Shown here in pieces: positions 41,818 to 53,224 of a stretch of DNA of 64,000 nt (positions within the stretch are counted from its first letter, which is position 1; every line of letters begins with the position of its first letter). The translations under genes were made by a program, and so were the position numbers. The notes beneath the pieces are model-generated. The model was not told where the DNA came from. It was given only the letters and a program-made list of their open reading frames with translations, and ran no database searches. Source of the DNA: Agelas oroides (Eukaryota; Porifera; Demospongiae; Agelasida; Agelasidae); the NCBI GenBank assembly GCA_949130485.1, contig OX422205.1:6217415-6281414 (forward strand), read 5' to 3'.

Positions 41818-42269
41818 CTATGACGAAGGGTGTGGTCCAGACCTAGTGGCTCCTCTCCTCTGCAGTCTCTCCAGCAGCTTGGTGAGGGGGACATTCATAT
41901 CTTCTGCTGCTGGAACCTGCTCCACGGGTATAGCAAACCCCCAGGAGAGGAGATCAAGTGGGGGCGTGGCAGGGTCCAGTGACTGTACAGCCCTACGTAT
42001 CTCCCCCAGTGTCACATCACTGTAGTGTGGGAGGAGGGGGGAGGGAGAGAGGGAGTGAGAGAGGAGGGTGGGTGGGATGAACACTCTGAAGAGGTAGGTA
42101 CCATGATACATTGCAGACAATGATGTCATAATGGTCTTACGTCTTGCTTCCAAGTGCACTTGCCAGTTCCTGCACAAACTGCTGTGATTCTTGTCTGCTC
42201 TGTTCCAGCAGTAGTAACACAAACGGACTGGGCTGTCCATCTACATCCTAGGGAGAGAGAGAGAGAGAG

Positions 42270-42364
<95 letters not shown>

Positions 42365-45300
42365 GGAGGGGGGCGAGAGTTGGAGGGGGGGTTGGAGAGG
42401 AACAGTCGTAGTGCACAGACATGAAATCCAACATTCTCAGACCCCGACAATCTTACGTACAGGGCTCATCAGTTTGATGAAGTCCACAGTCCCAGGTTGG
42501 GAGGGTTGCTGTGTTGTTGCACAGCTGAGGAGGGCCCTCACACCCTCAGCTGGCTTGCCAGGGAGGTGTGTAGTCAACACCTGCTCCAGAGCTGCTTCAC
42601 TGATCACAACCTGCAAGTGTAGAAGGAGAGGCAGAATCAGGAGGAGAAGAGGATTCAAAACAAGAGACAGATAGCAGGAAATGGCTTGTCAGCTATACTG
42701 CACATTTGACATGATATCTGCTCCCCAGGTTTGTGATACATAAGGATGCATAAATTGCCTGGCAGATACATACAGTGACAGTCTTTGGTTCAGATTGATT
42801 GCTCATAAGTTTAAAGTAGCAATGACTTGCAAAATGTCTCTGATCCATGTGTGTTGTGCCTACCTCTCCTTTCTGCTGCTGGCTGAATGCCTCCGTGAGG
42901 GAGGTCTGTGTCTGTAGCCATCTGTGGAACACAATCTCCTCTAGCTTCCCCGAGAGAACCTCTGCAAAGAGGGCAATGTGGGGCTCGTGGGCGAACTGAG
43001 AGGTTGCCTCCTCCAGGTTGTACCCATCCTCCACTGCCAGAGCCTCATCTTCCTCATTGCGAGAGAGGAGGTAGCTATAGAGACTCTCATCAACCTAAGG
43101 GTGTATGGAGGTGAGAGGGTGAGGGGTGAGGGGGTGAGGGGAGGAGAGGGTGAGGAGTGAGAGGGTGAGAGGATGAGAGTGTGAGAGGGTAAGGGGAGGA
43201 GAGGATGGGTCAGAGTACCGCCTCCTCTCACCGGCTGCATCTTGTCCTGTGTGGCGAGTCTGTGTTGCCAGAAGCCATTGATGAGCTCGTTCACCTCCTT
43301 CCTCTGGATATGCCGGTTTCTCACGGGGCCTTCCACCCTGAGATACCGTGGCACCTGCTCGTCCAGACCCTGTAGGAAAGTGTCTTGCTTTGGTAAAGTT
43401 CACCATCAGAACACCTCCTCCACATAGACATGGAAGTGGATGAGAGACGGTCTAGCTCGATAGACTAGCATACATACACGCACACCCTCCCCCCTTCCCA
43501 CACACACACACACACACACATTCCCACCTGTCCCTCAAAAGTATCCCCCTCTGTGATCTGGCTGACATCCACTCTGGCTATCTGTGCCAGCAACACGTCT
43601 ACCAGCTGGTCACTGGACCTGCCCTGGGCCAGCTCAGACCAACGCTCAGTTCCTCCATCAATATAAGCCCCACAGCGATCCCATTGGGGTCTATGTGAGA
43701 GGTGAGTTGTGTGGTGTGGGTAGTGTGTGTGTGCAGTGTGTGTTGGGGGGGAGGGGGATGTTTTTGCCTGTAGCTGGTAAGTATAGTGGGCTAAATGAGC
43801 TCCCTATGTGCACACTGTCGTGATCATGGCCATTGTACTACAGTGACCAGTTAGATGAACTTGGTCATGTGACTTACCAACTACCATGTTACTGGTATAG
43901 TATGAGATCATGAGACCACAGCAAATGTGGGGGTCTGGGGGTCATTGGGGGGTGGTTCGCATGTGGGGGTCTGGTGGTCATTGGGGGGTGGTTCGCATGT
44001 GGGGGTCTGGGGGTCATTGGGGGGTGGTTCTCATGTGGGGGTCTGGGGGTCATTGGGGTGGTTCTCATGTGGGAGTCTGGGGGTCATTGGGGGGTGGTTC
44101 TCATGTGGGGGTCTGGGGGTCATTGGGGTGGTTCTCATGTGGGGGTCTGGGGGTCATTGGGATGGTTCTCATGTGGGGGTCTGGGGGTCATTGGGGTGGT
44201 TCTCATGTGGGGGTCTGGGGGTCATTGGGGTGGTTCTCATGTGGGGGTCTGGACTCTGGTGGTCATTGGGGTGGTTCTCGTGTTTACGTACCTTGGAGTA
44301 GCACTCCTCTTTAGCGTGGCAACCTCGCTGTCCAACCTGTCTCTCTGACTCAACACTTCTTTATAGAGGCCTTGCAAGGTGCTGGGTGTGTGGTTTGGGA
44401 GAATAGAGTGCATGTGTGTACGCGGATGTAACTTTGCAAGCTATCTCTTCTCCTTCCTCACCTGTGCTCCTCCACAAGTGTTGTGTGATCGCTCTTCAGT
44501 GTTTCCAACTCAGACTCCATGGTCTGTGAAAGAAGAAATACGTCTTCAAGTAATTTTATTTCCAATGGGAAGCAAACTGCAGATATGAGGCCTTCCTTGC
44601 CTTGTACGAGGACTCCAGCATTTCAAACTCTCTGTGTGGAACCACGTCACCATAGTCAGCCAGCATGGTGTTGATACGATGGTGGGCAGCACGCAAGTCC
44701 TCACGGGCACGACTGGAAGGGAGAAGGGGGAAGGGAGGAGAGGAGAAGGAGGAGGAGGGGAGGAGAAGGAGGAGGAGGGGAGAAGAAGGAATGGAGGAGA
44801 AGGAGGAGGAGGGGAGGAGAAGGAGGGGAAGGAGGGGAGGAGAAGGAGGGGAGGAGAAAGAGGAGGAGGAGGAGGGGAGGGGAAGGAGGGGAGGAGAAGG
44901 AGGAGGAGGGGAGGAAAAGGAGGAGGAGGAGGGGAGGGGAAGGAGGGGAGGAAAAGGAGGAGGAGGAGGGGAGGGGAAGGAGGGGAGGAGAAGGAGGAGG
45001 AGGGGAGGAAAAGGAGGAGGAGGAGGGGAGGAGAAGGAGGGGAGGAGAAAGAGGAGGTAGTTACAACATCAATAAGGTGGCCGGCCACTCATCCTACTTA
45101 CGCTAGTTTGAGTTTAAGTACGACAGGGTCCTCCTTCTCCTCCTGCCCCGCCTCCTCTGATGTCTGTTCCTGCTGGCGGTACTTCAGATCATTGTAGTCA
45201 GAAATCAGCAGCTTCCTGGGAAGAAATTGTCACAAAAGTTTGCTTCCCCGAACTTAGATAGGATTATGAAATGGTTCTACAACAGTGGTTCCATATTTGT

Positions 45301-47030
45301 CTTCCCCCTACATTCACTGTATGTCAGCCAAACAGAACAAAAGGACGCCATGTTTAGCTAGCTCAGCATCAAGCAGAACAGAGGTTGAATGTTTACAATA
45401 GGCAGACCCAGTCTATACCATACCTTGCATCTGCCTCGTTTCTGTACTGCTCGTAAAGTTCGGCCACTTCTTCTTGGAGCTATGTGTGTAGACATGTACA
45501 GATGTTGTTTATGGCACTGTGGTGGGCTCACAAGACCAGCTCGTGGTGAGCATATACTACCTTTTCAACTTGTGCTTTGTAGGACAGCTCTTCAGTCCTG
45601 CATGCACATGACAAAGATGAAAATACAAGTACTTGGTCTCATTCCTGTGTCAGTTTTTGATACTACAAGTGTGCTGGGAAAACAGTAATGTGCTGGGAAG
45701 AAAGAACATTTTCAACACGCGCACCTCATCTTATCGATAACTCTTTCTAGTCTTTTATTCTCTCTCTGCAAACCAGCCTCCTCTACAGACGAGAGAGAGA
45801 GAGAGAGAGAGAGAGATTAAAACATCGAGAGAAGTGCACACCTCTTCTCCACCCACCACTCTTCTCTTCATCCTTTAGAGCTATTATTCTCCTCTCACAC
45901 TCCTCCTTCACCGTTTCCAGCTGCCCCTGAGAGTTATTTCACAAAAGTGTGAACAATGCAAGATGGGGTTCTGGCAGAGGAACTCACCCTCAGTGGCTCC
46001 AGCTCCCGCAGTGCCTCCTGCTGCTGTGTAATGAGCAGGTCATACTCACTCTTGATGGCCGATAGAAGTGGTTTGTACGTTTTGAACTCTTCAATCAGGT
46101 ACTCAAATATTTCACGGTGGGCCTGGGTGGTGTGTGTGCGTGTGTGTGCGTGTGTGTGCGTATGTGGAGAGAGGGAGAGACGAGAGGACAGTGTGTGTGT
46201 GAGAGGGGAGGGAGAACTTTGAGTACCATGTCACATACTTGCAATCTCAGTTCATGTGGCCCACATGGTGGGCAGCCAAGTAGCCGCAGCTCCTTGTGCA
46301 GATAAGACTCCAGCTGCTCTAAGAACTTGGGCTTGGGAACAATGGCTGCCCTCTCCGGTGGTGGTAGCCGTGAGGGAGAGGAGGAGTGACCAGAGGGAGG
46401 AGGGAGAACACTAGGCCTGTAGAATTGCATGTTTTACAACTAAACCAAGACATTGTATAGGCTACAAAGAAAGCTGACCTTCCTAGCTTGGAGTTGGTAG
46501 ATTGTCCAAGGGAGAGGTTGGAGGGGGCGGGGTTCAGAGGGTGGACAGGCCATGAGTCCAAGTGACCTGAATGGTGGTCTACCCCAGGCTGGAGTGGAGT
46601 ATGAATCATTGTACAGAGAAACATAACTCCCTCCCTCCCTCTTGCTGCAGCTTACCTGCAGAACACTTGCCGGTGGCAGTCGGAACTTTTCTGGTATCCT
46701 GCTGATAGAGTAGGAGGGACCCGAGAGACCACTGTAGTGGGGTGGGGACCGCTGTAGGGGATGTCCCCCCGGCTGGGGCCTGGGTGGAGGACTGAAGGGG
46801 GGTCAAATATGGATCTGCCTGTTCTCGGGCCCCTCCCAGCTTGCAGTCCGTAATGCAAGCGACGGGAAGCTGGGTGAGGGCCTGGAAACGAGGCTAGCAA
46901 GCATGCATGTCTCTCTCACACATATTTAGTAATGGCTACTGTAAACTCTCGAGAGTCCATTTGCATCAACTCACTCGATCTTCGGTAGTTTTGTGAACTG
47001 GGGCCTCACCGAGACTCGAACGCCCTCCAT
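41818..47030 (-). CDS. TSNAXIP1-like coiled-coil protein
   Basis: Nineteen exons, from 47030..46975 through 46791..46656, 46588..46479, 46416..46239, 46122..45988, 45926..45860, 45782..45725, 45597..45561, 45479..45424, 45215..45102, 44712..44601, 44523..44462, 44381..44292, 43690..43528, 43369..43232, 43094..42864, 42610..42461, 42247..42141 to 42019..41818 (2202 nt, 733 aa). A Pro/Ser-rich N-terminus precedes a TSNAXIP1_N-type domain (KPKFLEQLESYLHKELRLLG; AHREIFEYLIEEFKTYKPLL). Long coiled coils and a conserved TPRPQWDRCGAYIDGG block follow. Human TSNAXIP1 binds translin-associated factor X and is testis/cilia-linked; a ciliary role here is inferred. Intron 11 has a GC donor. The exon 6 end has two in-phase choices 3 bp apart. 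Identification rests on remembered family motifs. Confidence 0.82.
42252..42361. repeat. (GA)n(GT)n compound microsatellite
   Basis: About 10 GA units followed by about 44 GT units in the intron before the TSNAXIP1 exon at 42247..42141, ending against its acceptor. Confidence 0.95.
43920..44280. repeat. G-rich minisatellite, about 11 units
   Basis: Units of about 29-35 bp contain CATGTGGGGGTCTGGGGGTC and TTGGGGTGGTTCT, in the TSNAXIP1 intron between 43690 and 44292. All three + strand frames are open because of the repeat. Runs of G5 could form quadruplexes. Confidence 0.95.
44720..45058. repeat. Purine-only GGA/GAA minisatellite
   Basis: About 340 bp of pure A/G built from GGAGGGGAGGAGAA-like units lie in the TSNAXIP1 intron between 44712 and 45102. 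On the transcribed strand it is a giant polypyrimidine tract leading to the exon 11 acceptor. Confidence 0.95.
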
Positions 47031-47271
47031 CGTTGCATTTATCACGATCGTATCGCCATGGTGACGCACTGGGGGCGTGGCTCAACTGCAGCATGCAGCA
47101 GTGTGGGAGGAGCTCGCTGCACCATTGATATGGCGTCTAGCAATAAAACTTCTGCATGTTATTGTTGTTGTAAAATTGTTGGTTCTCTGAGGTACTTTCA
47201 ACTTCAATAACATTGAACTGATTCAGTGATTGAACTAAAAAAATTGTACAACTACAACTTAGAATTGAATT

Positions 47272-49814
47272 TCAGGGAGGCCACAATTTATCACGCTGGC
47301 CAACAGCAAGCTGTGGTTCCTTTTGGCGACTAGAGGATGCAGGTTCCTGGATGCTGTCCTGGAGAACTGTTCTGAGTTGTGTCAAAAGCTGGTGGGGTAT
47401 GTGGGTCTCTCTCTTCCCCGGGTGTGCACACTTGTCCAGCAGCACCTCTAACTGGAGTCGGATATCCTCCGGGGGGCTCATGAGGAGAGCAGGATGCCAT
47501 GTGTGACGTTGCTTGAAAATGCGCAGACAGAAAGTCTACAGCCATGCAAAGAAAAGGAGAGGGAGATACAATTTTAAAAAAGTTTAAAGATTTGTATATA
47601 CCATATAGCGGGTTTATTTCGCGGGAGAAAATTTTCGCGAATGGCTGGCATTTGTGTATTTCGCGAATAAAATTTTCGCGGATTGCCATTATATTAGCCA
47701 CACCCCCTATTGCGCGCATGGGATGGTGCAATATTTGCAAATAATATTTTCGCGAACTGGGACAGATCCGCGAAATTTGCGAAAATTTTCTCCCGCGAAA
47801 TAAACCCGCTATACGGTAACAGACAACCTTCTTTTCCAACCTGATTGTAATGATGTGGTAGCTATGACGATAACCCGTTTTAGATTTAGTAATTAAAACT
47901 AAAATTAAACTAACAACTAGAAGTTGTAGCCTAATTAAACTAGATATTAAATAAATGGTAACAGTGTGTCTTCTTTTTACAGAAGCCAGCTGAATATCTA
48001 TTGAAACTTTACCATTAGGTTGTTTGAGGCGAGCTGTCCGGAACACTTGTTGTGGATGCACTCGACCTGGCAGCTGATAAATTCGCAATCCGAGTGATCT
48101 GAACACGTCTTATTCTTCTCAAACTCCACTGCAGATGTCATTGCAGCCTCAAACCAAGATATGTCAACGTCAATCGCCTTGGCTACTAACCTCCCTTCAC
48201 TCTGTATCATCCCAAAATTAGATTCCTGTACATCACACAGGTACAATGTGCCATAGGGAGTGCGTTCAACAGACTCAATCATTTCCAAGAGGGCAAGAGC
48301 AAGCTTTGCCCGTAGCTTCCAAGGTCGTGCTTCTGATATTGAGGTCTCGATTCCAAAGTATGGTTCTGAAGCTGCGTACTGGACAGCATACACAGTACCA
48401 CAAGTTCCATAAATGTTTGGTATCGCACTCATTCCTTGCAGCAGAGAGAAAAGAATGTACTCGTCTGTTTCCAGTAACTGCCAGCAAGGGAGAGCCTCAC
48501 TATAGCTCAGCACTCCATCACTCCCAACATCACACTCGGTAAAAATGTCCTCAATCACTTGCACTGTTCTTTGAGGAGTTGTGCCTTTAACCAGATTGTC
48601 AAAAAGGCTCACGTTAGCCTAAAATAAGAAAGATAAGTTGTTTTAGTTGAAATTATTTATTCTGGACTAAATCATAACTGAGGGAATGTACAGACCCCTG
48701 TTCCCATGGTAACATGTCATATTGGAGGGAAAGAGATGTCACGTGGGTATGTGAAAATAAGCAAGAAGACACAAAAAATGCTGCTGACTTTAATACCTCT
48801 CCTTTCCAAAGAGTTACTATACAACACGTTTACATCACACTAACAGCACTGGCCTCTGCATTCAATGCTAGTATCGTTTCCAGACAATATTTCAAGATTA
48901 ACTTAGCACTGGCCCTCTTCCATTATGATGTAACATCAAGGAAGGTACCCGGATCAAAACTTTTTTCAGACAAAAATTTCTGTGATGGAGTCTTTCCTTG
49001 TAGGCTCTCCCTCACATGCAAACTTGAGTTAACAAACTTGAAGCTGGGTGGAGACCTGTGAACAAGGCTAGACAACTAGTAATCCTATGTGATATACAGT
49101 AGGATGGCCAGCATCAACTGAGTGACCAGCTTCCAAACTGCCAATAGGAAGTTAGTATGTTGCTATGACAACATATGAGCCCAGTGAGTGGATTCCAGTG
49201 TTGAAAGATCTTAGCATGTTACTGATAGCAGCCTCTCTTACCTTAGTCTCATGCCCAGACTACTTTGGGTGCTAAAAATGTGGTCTAGGAATGAGACTGC
49301 TCTTACCTGTGCAATGAACTCCTTTCGAGTCAACTTTAAGTCTTTACCAGAGTCCTCCAGGTGAATTTTAGCAAGGCGGCTACCAAGTGCCTTGGGTGAC
49401 TTAATAATGACGCTATTTCCATTCCAAACTGCCTGTAGCACATGCAGTTTGACACCATGTCCAAGGCATTGCTGAAACTGGATCTCCTTTGTAACACAAA
49501 GTGGTTTGCACAGGCTGCCAGTGATCCAACCCTTGCTGTAGTTCCGACACTGTATGAGAGAATTACGCAGTGGGTAGATTCATAGATAATAAACCGACCT
49601 CTCCTAGATCTACGGTAGATCTAATGCTATCCGTGTGTTGTGTGAAACTTGTGGGAGTCCTCACCAACTCCTCAAGATAGACTTTGCTGTGGTAGTCGCT
49701 GCAATCAAGGTAATGACGGATGGTGTGCGCAGCACTGGTCCAAAGGATAAGACAGAGAAGGCATACAAGAGAGACGGCAATGCACACACAGCGACGGATC
49801 CATTTTCTTCTCAT
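47272..49814 (-). CDS. DIPK1 (FAM69)-like divergent protein kinase domain protein
   Basis: Four exons: 49814..49665, 49549..49307, 48618..48013, 47535..47272 (1263 nt, 420 aa; human DIPK1A 428). The N-terminus is a type II signal anchor (CVCIAVSLVCLLCLILW), putting the rest in the ER/Golgi lumen, as known for FAM69. Kinase-like features are SVIIKSPKA (ATP-Lys region), DVQESNFG (catalytic-loop equivalent) and AIDVDISW (DFG equivalent). An EF-hand-like loop, DVGSDGVLSYSE, sits between the lobes, another family hallmark. A Cys-rich segment (KTCSDHSDCEFISCQVECIHNKC) follows. The last intron contains a complete MITE. Function in the family is still poorly known. Confidence 0.85.
47601..47816. mobile_element. 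MITE with TA target duplication, TTTCGCGGG-type ends
   Basis: Terminal inverted repeats of about 36 bp (CCRTATAGCGGGTTTATTTC, then GCGGGAGAAAATTTTCGC) are flanked by TA on both sides. It is 216 bp long and noncoding, in the last intron of the DIPK1-like gene. The internal TTTTCGCGAA units repeat. Confidence 0.85.
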
Positions 49815-50120
49815 CGCTGCACACGTATATCTGATTATCGTCCTCCACGAAGAAACCGTCAGCCTCTCTTACATGTAGATCTACCCATGTTTTTGCCGGG
49901 TGTTTATATATTATCTCTGAGACTCTGACTACACCTTGTTTAGGTACAGTGTGGCACGTGGCTAGCCGCGCCGCGCCGGTGATCGTGAAAATTTGATTTC
50001 AAATATTTCACCTGCACGACTAATTAGATCACTTAATTTAAGAGGTTGCGCTGCTGAGTCAGCATTAATAGTTGCGCGCACGTTGCGGTTCTCAGTTCTG
50101 CAAGTTGAGTAGGCCACACA
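49815..50120. promoter_or_regulatory. Shared DIPK1/CBFB promoter region
   Basis: 306 bp between divergent start codons. A GC-rich patch at 49960-49980 (GGCTAGCCGCGCCGCGCCGG) and a TGCGCGCACG motif lie close to the CBFB side. No TATA box near CBFB. Confidence 0.4.
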
Positions 50121-52476
50121 ATGCCTCGTGTTGTACCAGACCAGAAGACAAAATTTGAGACGGATGAGCTTTTCAAGAAGCTTTCACAGGAAATAGATGT
50201 AAGATTCGTTTTTTTTTGTAAACTGTTTTTGTTTACACTGATTTTCTCACCAGGTGAAGTACACAGCACACAGGGACCGTCCCGTTGAGGAGAGAAAGAG
50301 GAAATTCACGGAAGAGCTGGCCGAGGGCCACTCAATCATCGTAAGAAACCCTAGATAAATATTTTTATGCATGATCATCAGATACATGGCGTGTAGCGTG
50401 TTCCTGCCAATTTCCTGGCAAATTGGAGGGCGTTTTTTTTTTTGTTTTCAGCGACGTGGGAATGTGTTTGTACTGTTCAAGACAAGAGTGGAGTACCATA
50501 AAACTAAGTTGGCTGTCCAAGAACACTTGGAAATTGGCCAATCAAATTCACAGAAGGCCAGGCTTTGGTGATTTTGAGATGCCAAAACCTGCAAATCTAA
50601 TTTCAAAATTTTACTGTGGTGTTCCCCAAGAGCCAACCTTAAAATTTAATAAAAAGTTTTTTGCCCGAAGTGTTGACACATGATTGGAATAGGTGACAAT
50701 ATGAAACAGTCGCACCCTTTGATGGGATGGAGGGTGGGAAGGCAAGTTTGTTGCAAAAACCAAAGAGCTGGTGGCCTAAATACAGAAAAAAGTCTCGCAG
50801 CTAGCTGACATATAGGTCTTTTAGTGTGCTGTACCTTCGAAGCTACTGTCTGGTTTGCATACTTTTTGGTTAACCTCATTCCCAGACCATGTTGTTGTTT
50901 TTTTTGTTGTTGTTTTTTTGCATGTGGCCTGGGCACAAGGCTTTTTACGTGTCCTCTTCATACATTTCTAAATGTGTCTATCCCACCAGACATTCGTTTC
51001 CACGGGAACCAATCTCACGTTGCAGTTTTGTCCAAGTGGGCTGAGTGAAGAGAATCCAACCAATACCAGACCCAGTTCAGAAAATGTAGACTTTACCACC
51101 GACCCGAACAGAGTGAGCCAACCTATACCATTGCTGTTCAGCTGGATGTTCCACTGCCCCTCTTGCTATCTTGCAGTGCATTTTTCCTGAATGAAGTTTT
51201 ATGCATCCACTATGTACAAATGTACACACTCATACCCTCACACTACACACACACACATATCACTCACTACACACACACACGTACTCACGTTATACACAAA
51301 CCCACACCACTCACACACACTACCTACACACACACTACACATACCACACACACACTACACACACCACACACACACACACACCACTCACACACACTACCTA
51401 CACACACACTACACATACCACACACACACTACACACACCACACACACACACACACCACTCACACACACACTACACACACCACACACACACACCACTCACA
51501 CACACACTACACACACACACCACACACACACTACACACATGCGCACAGGTCTATCTTCGTTCTAGATTCATCATGAATGGAGTGTGTGTGCTGTGGGTTG
51601 GATGGATTGACCTGGAGACACTGAACGGGAAAGCTAAGCTGATGTATGATGAAGAGCAAGCCAAGGTTAGCGGTGACACCTTCACCTTGTTCCAAAACAT
51701 ACACTGTGGTTGTGGTGATGTAGCTGAACAGAACTTGTACCCCTGAGTGCTGTTGCGGTTGTTGGTAGGAAGTATTATTGTCAAATTTATACAGCTGTTT
51801 TTAGCTAAGAACAGAGTTACAAACCTTCTGCAATTTGATTGGCTCACCATACTAGCCAATTAGAGAACAGAGTTACAAACCTTCTGCAATTTGAATGGCT
51901 CACCATACCAGCCAATGAGAATAATTGTAACCACCATCAAATTCCGCAGTATAATTAAGCCTTCTGATTGGTCACTTCATACAGCTTGAAGATGAGTTGA
52001 TGCGTAAGGTGGTGAAGGAGACGCAGGAGAGGGTGCGTCTGTTTGAGGAGAACCAGCGACGGTGGCAGGCAGAGCACCAGCAACACCAGCAACATCAGCA
52101 GCACCTCCAGCCCTCACCCATGGCCCAACAGGTGCGAGGGAGAGGAGATAAAGTCTTGCAGCTATCTGAACATACCTGGGAGGGTGCTCTTGTCTGTCCC
52201 CTCTCCATTATTGAGCTTCATTAGAATTTGACGATTTTACATATGTGTCCCACCTTTCCAAAATCAGGAGTTGGTTCCTTGCCAATAGCATCGTTCTTCC
52301 AACTGGACCATTCACCATAGCCATGTGACCTTTGTAGCAATAAGACGAAGCTAATGTGGGAAGGAGGGGAGAGTGAGGGGGGAGGGGGGGGGGGGGGGGG
52401 GGGGGTCAGGGGAGTAGAGCTATGTCTTCTTGTGGTATCTCTCTTCTTCCCTCAGCCACTCTCGCAGCCCCAGTGA
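50121..52476 (+). CDS. CBFB: Core-binding factor subunit beta
   Basis: Six exons: 50121..50198, 50254..50340, 50990..51112, 51549..51665, 51985..52131, 52456..52476 (573 nt, 190 aa; human 182-187). It is the non-DNA-binding partner that stabilises RUNX Runt domains on DNA. It starts MPRVVPDQKTKFE, nearly identical to human, and keeps FRDRP-like HRDRPVEERK, STGTNLTLQF and GVCVLWVGWIDLETL, the Runt-contact beta-barrel strands. The C-terminal part is a charged helix followed by a His/Gln-rich tail (QQHQQHQQHLQPSP). The last coding exon adds just six codons. The gene implies that a Runx partner exists elsewhere in the genome. Confidence 0.95.
51240..51545. repeat. CA-rich minisatellite (ACACACTAC/CACACCACTC units)
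   Basis: Higher-order repeats of ACACACACTACACACACCAC occupy most of CBFB intron 3. The last copy serves as the region before the exon 4 acceptor gcgcacag. Confidence 0.95.
51808..51918. repeat. 56-bp tandem duplication
   Basis: Two copies starting AGAACAGAGTTACAAACCTT lie in CBFB intron 4. Confidence 0.9.
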
Positions 52477-53224
52477 TTACCACTCAGACTGACTCCGACA
52501 ATCTGCAGGCATCAAATCACTATTTTTCTACAACCAAGACTATCATTATGTACCAACTGGCCTCTGGCTATGTCATCCTTATACATGTTAGGAAAACTGC
52601 TACACTTTGTTGTACCATCCATATCACTGTATAACCTGCTGCTTGCTGTGTTACTTAACGCGTGCCAATATCCGAGGCTCTCCCCTATGCCCCAACAAGT
52701 CTGGGGACAAATACATCCAGCCCTGTTCTCATGTAACCACAACCCCAGGCCCCCGATTTTTGGGCGGGGCCTGGGGACAAGGCTAGTTCTCCTGCTCTAA
52801 CAACAATACAGAATATGGAGGAGCTGGGCTTGTTGTGAAGCTAGTGAGCTGAGATGTTCCCAGGCCCTGCCCATCACTAGTAATGTATGTTACTGTAGAC
52901 AATCAGGAGCCGGGTGCCCACCCACAGCTCCTGATAGTCTATAGAAACAAGGTGAGAAGTGATCCGGAGATGAAGCATAAGTTTTCCCGTGTGCCCCTGC
53001 AAATTTAAAGCCTGGGAACGAGGCTATGCAATATACCTCACAACTAGAGATCTGGAGATGAGCCAAAATAAAACTTTAATACATAACTACTATAATAACA
53101 AGCTGTAGTCTCATTCCTAACATGTTCTGAGAATGAGACTGGTATAGATTAAGCTGATATGTCTCTTGTCAATATATACATAGCTATGTTGACTGCATGT
53201 AAATTGTTAGTTCCTGAGAGTGTA
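52477..53224. other. Intergenic, several fold-back repeats
   Basis: Between the convergent CBFB and orphan membrane-protein stops. Members of the fold-back family are at about 52720-52786, 52855-52945 and 53107-53142. A poly(G) run lies just upstream, in CBFB intron 5 (52381-52405). No gene. Confidence 0.5.

Noticed and set aside
43910-44348. Three overlapping Gly/Trp-rich open frames
   Set aside because: They arise from a minisatellite within an intron of the minus-strand TSNAXIP1-like gene, with no splice or start support.
44546-45197. Long Glu/Gly/Arg or Pro/Ser/Leu frames
   Set aside because: Encoded by the purine-only minisatellite; the real exons 44712..44601 and 45215..45102 flank it.
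47330-48106. 258-aa frame crossing the DIPK1 last intron
   Set aside because: It reads through a MITE and out of frame with the conserved exons on both sides.
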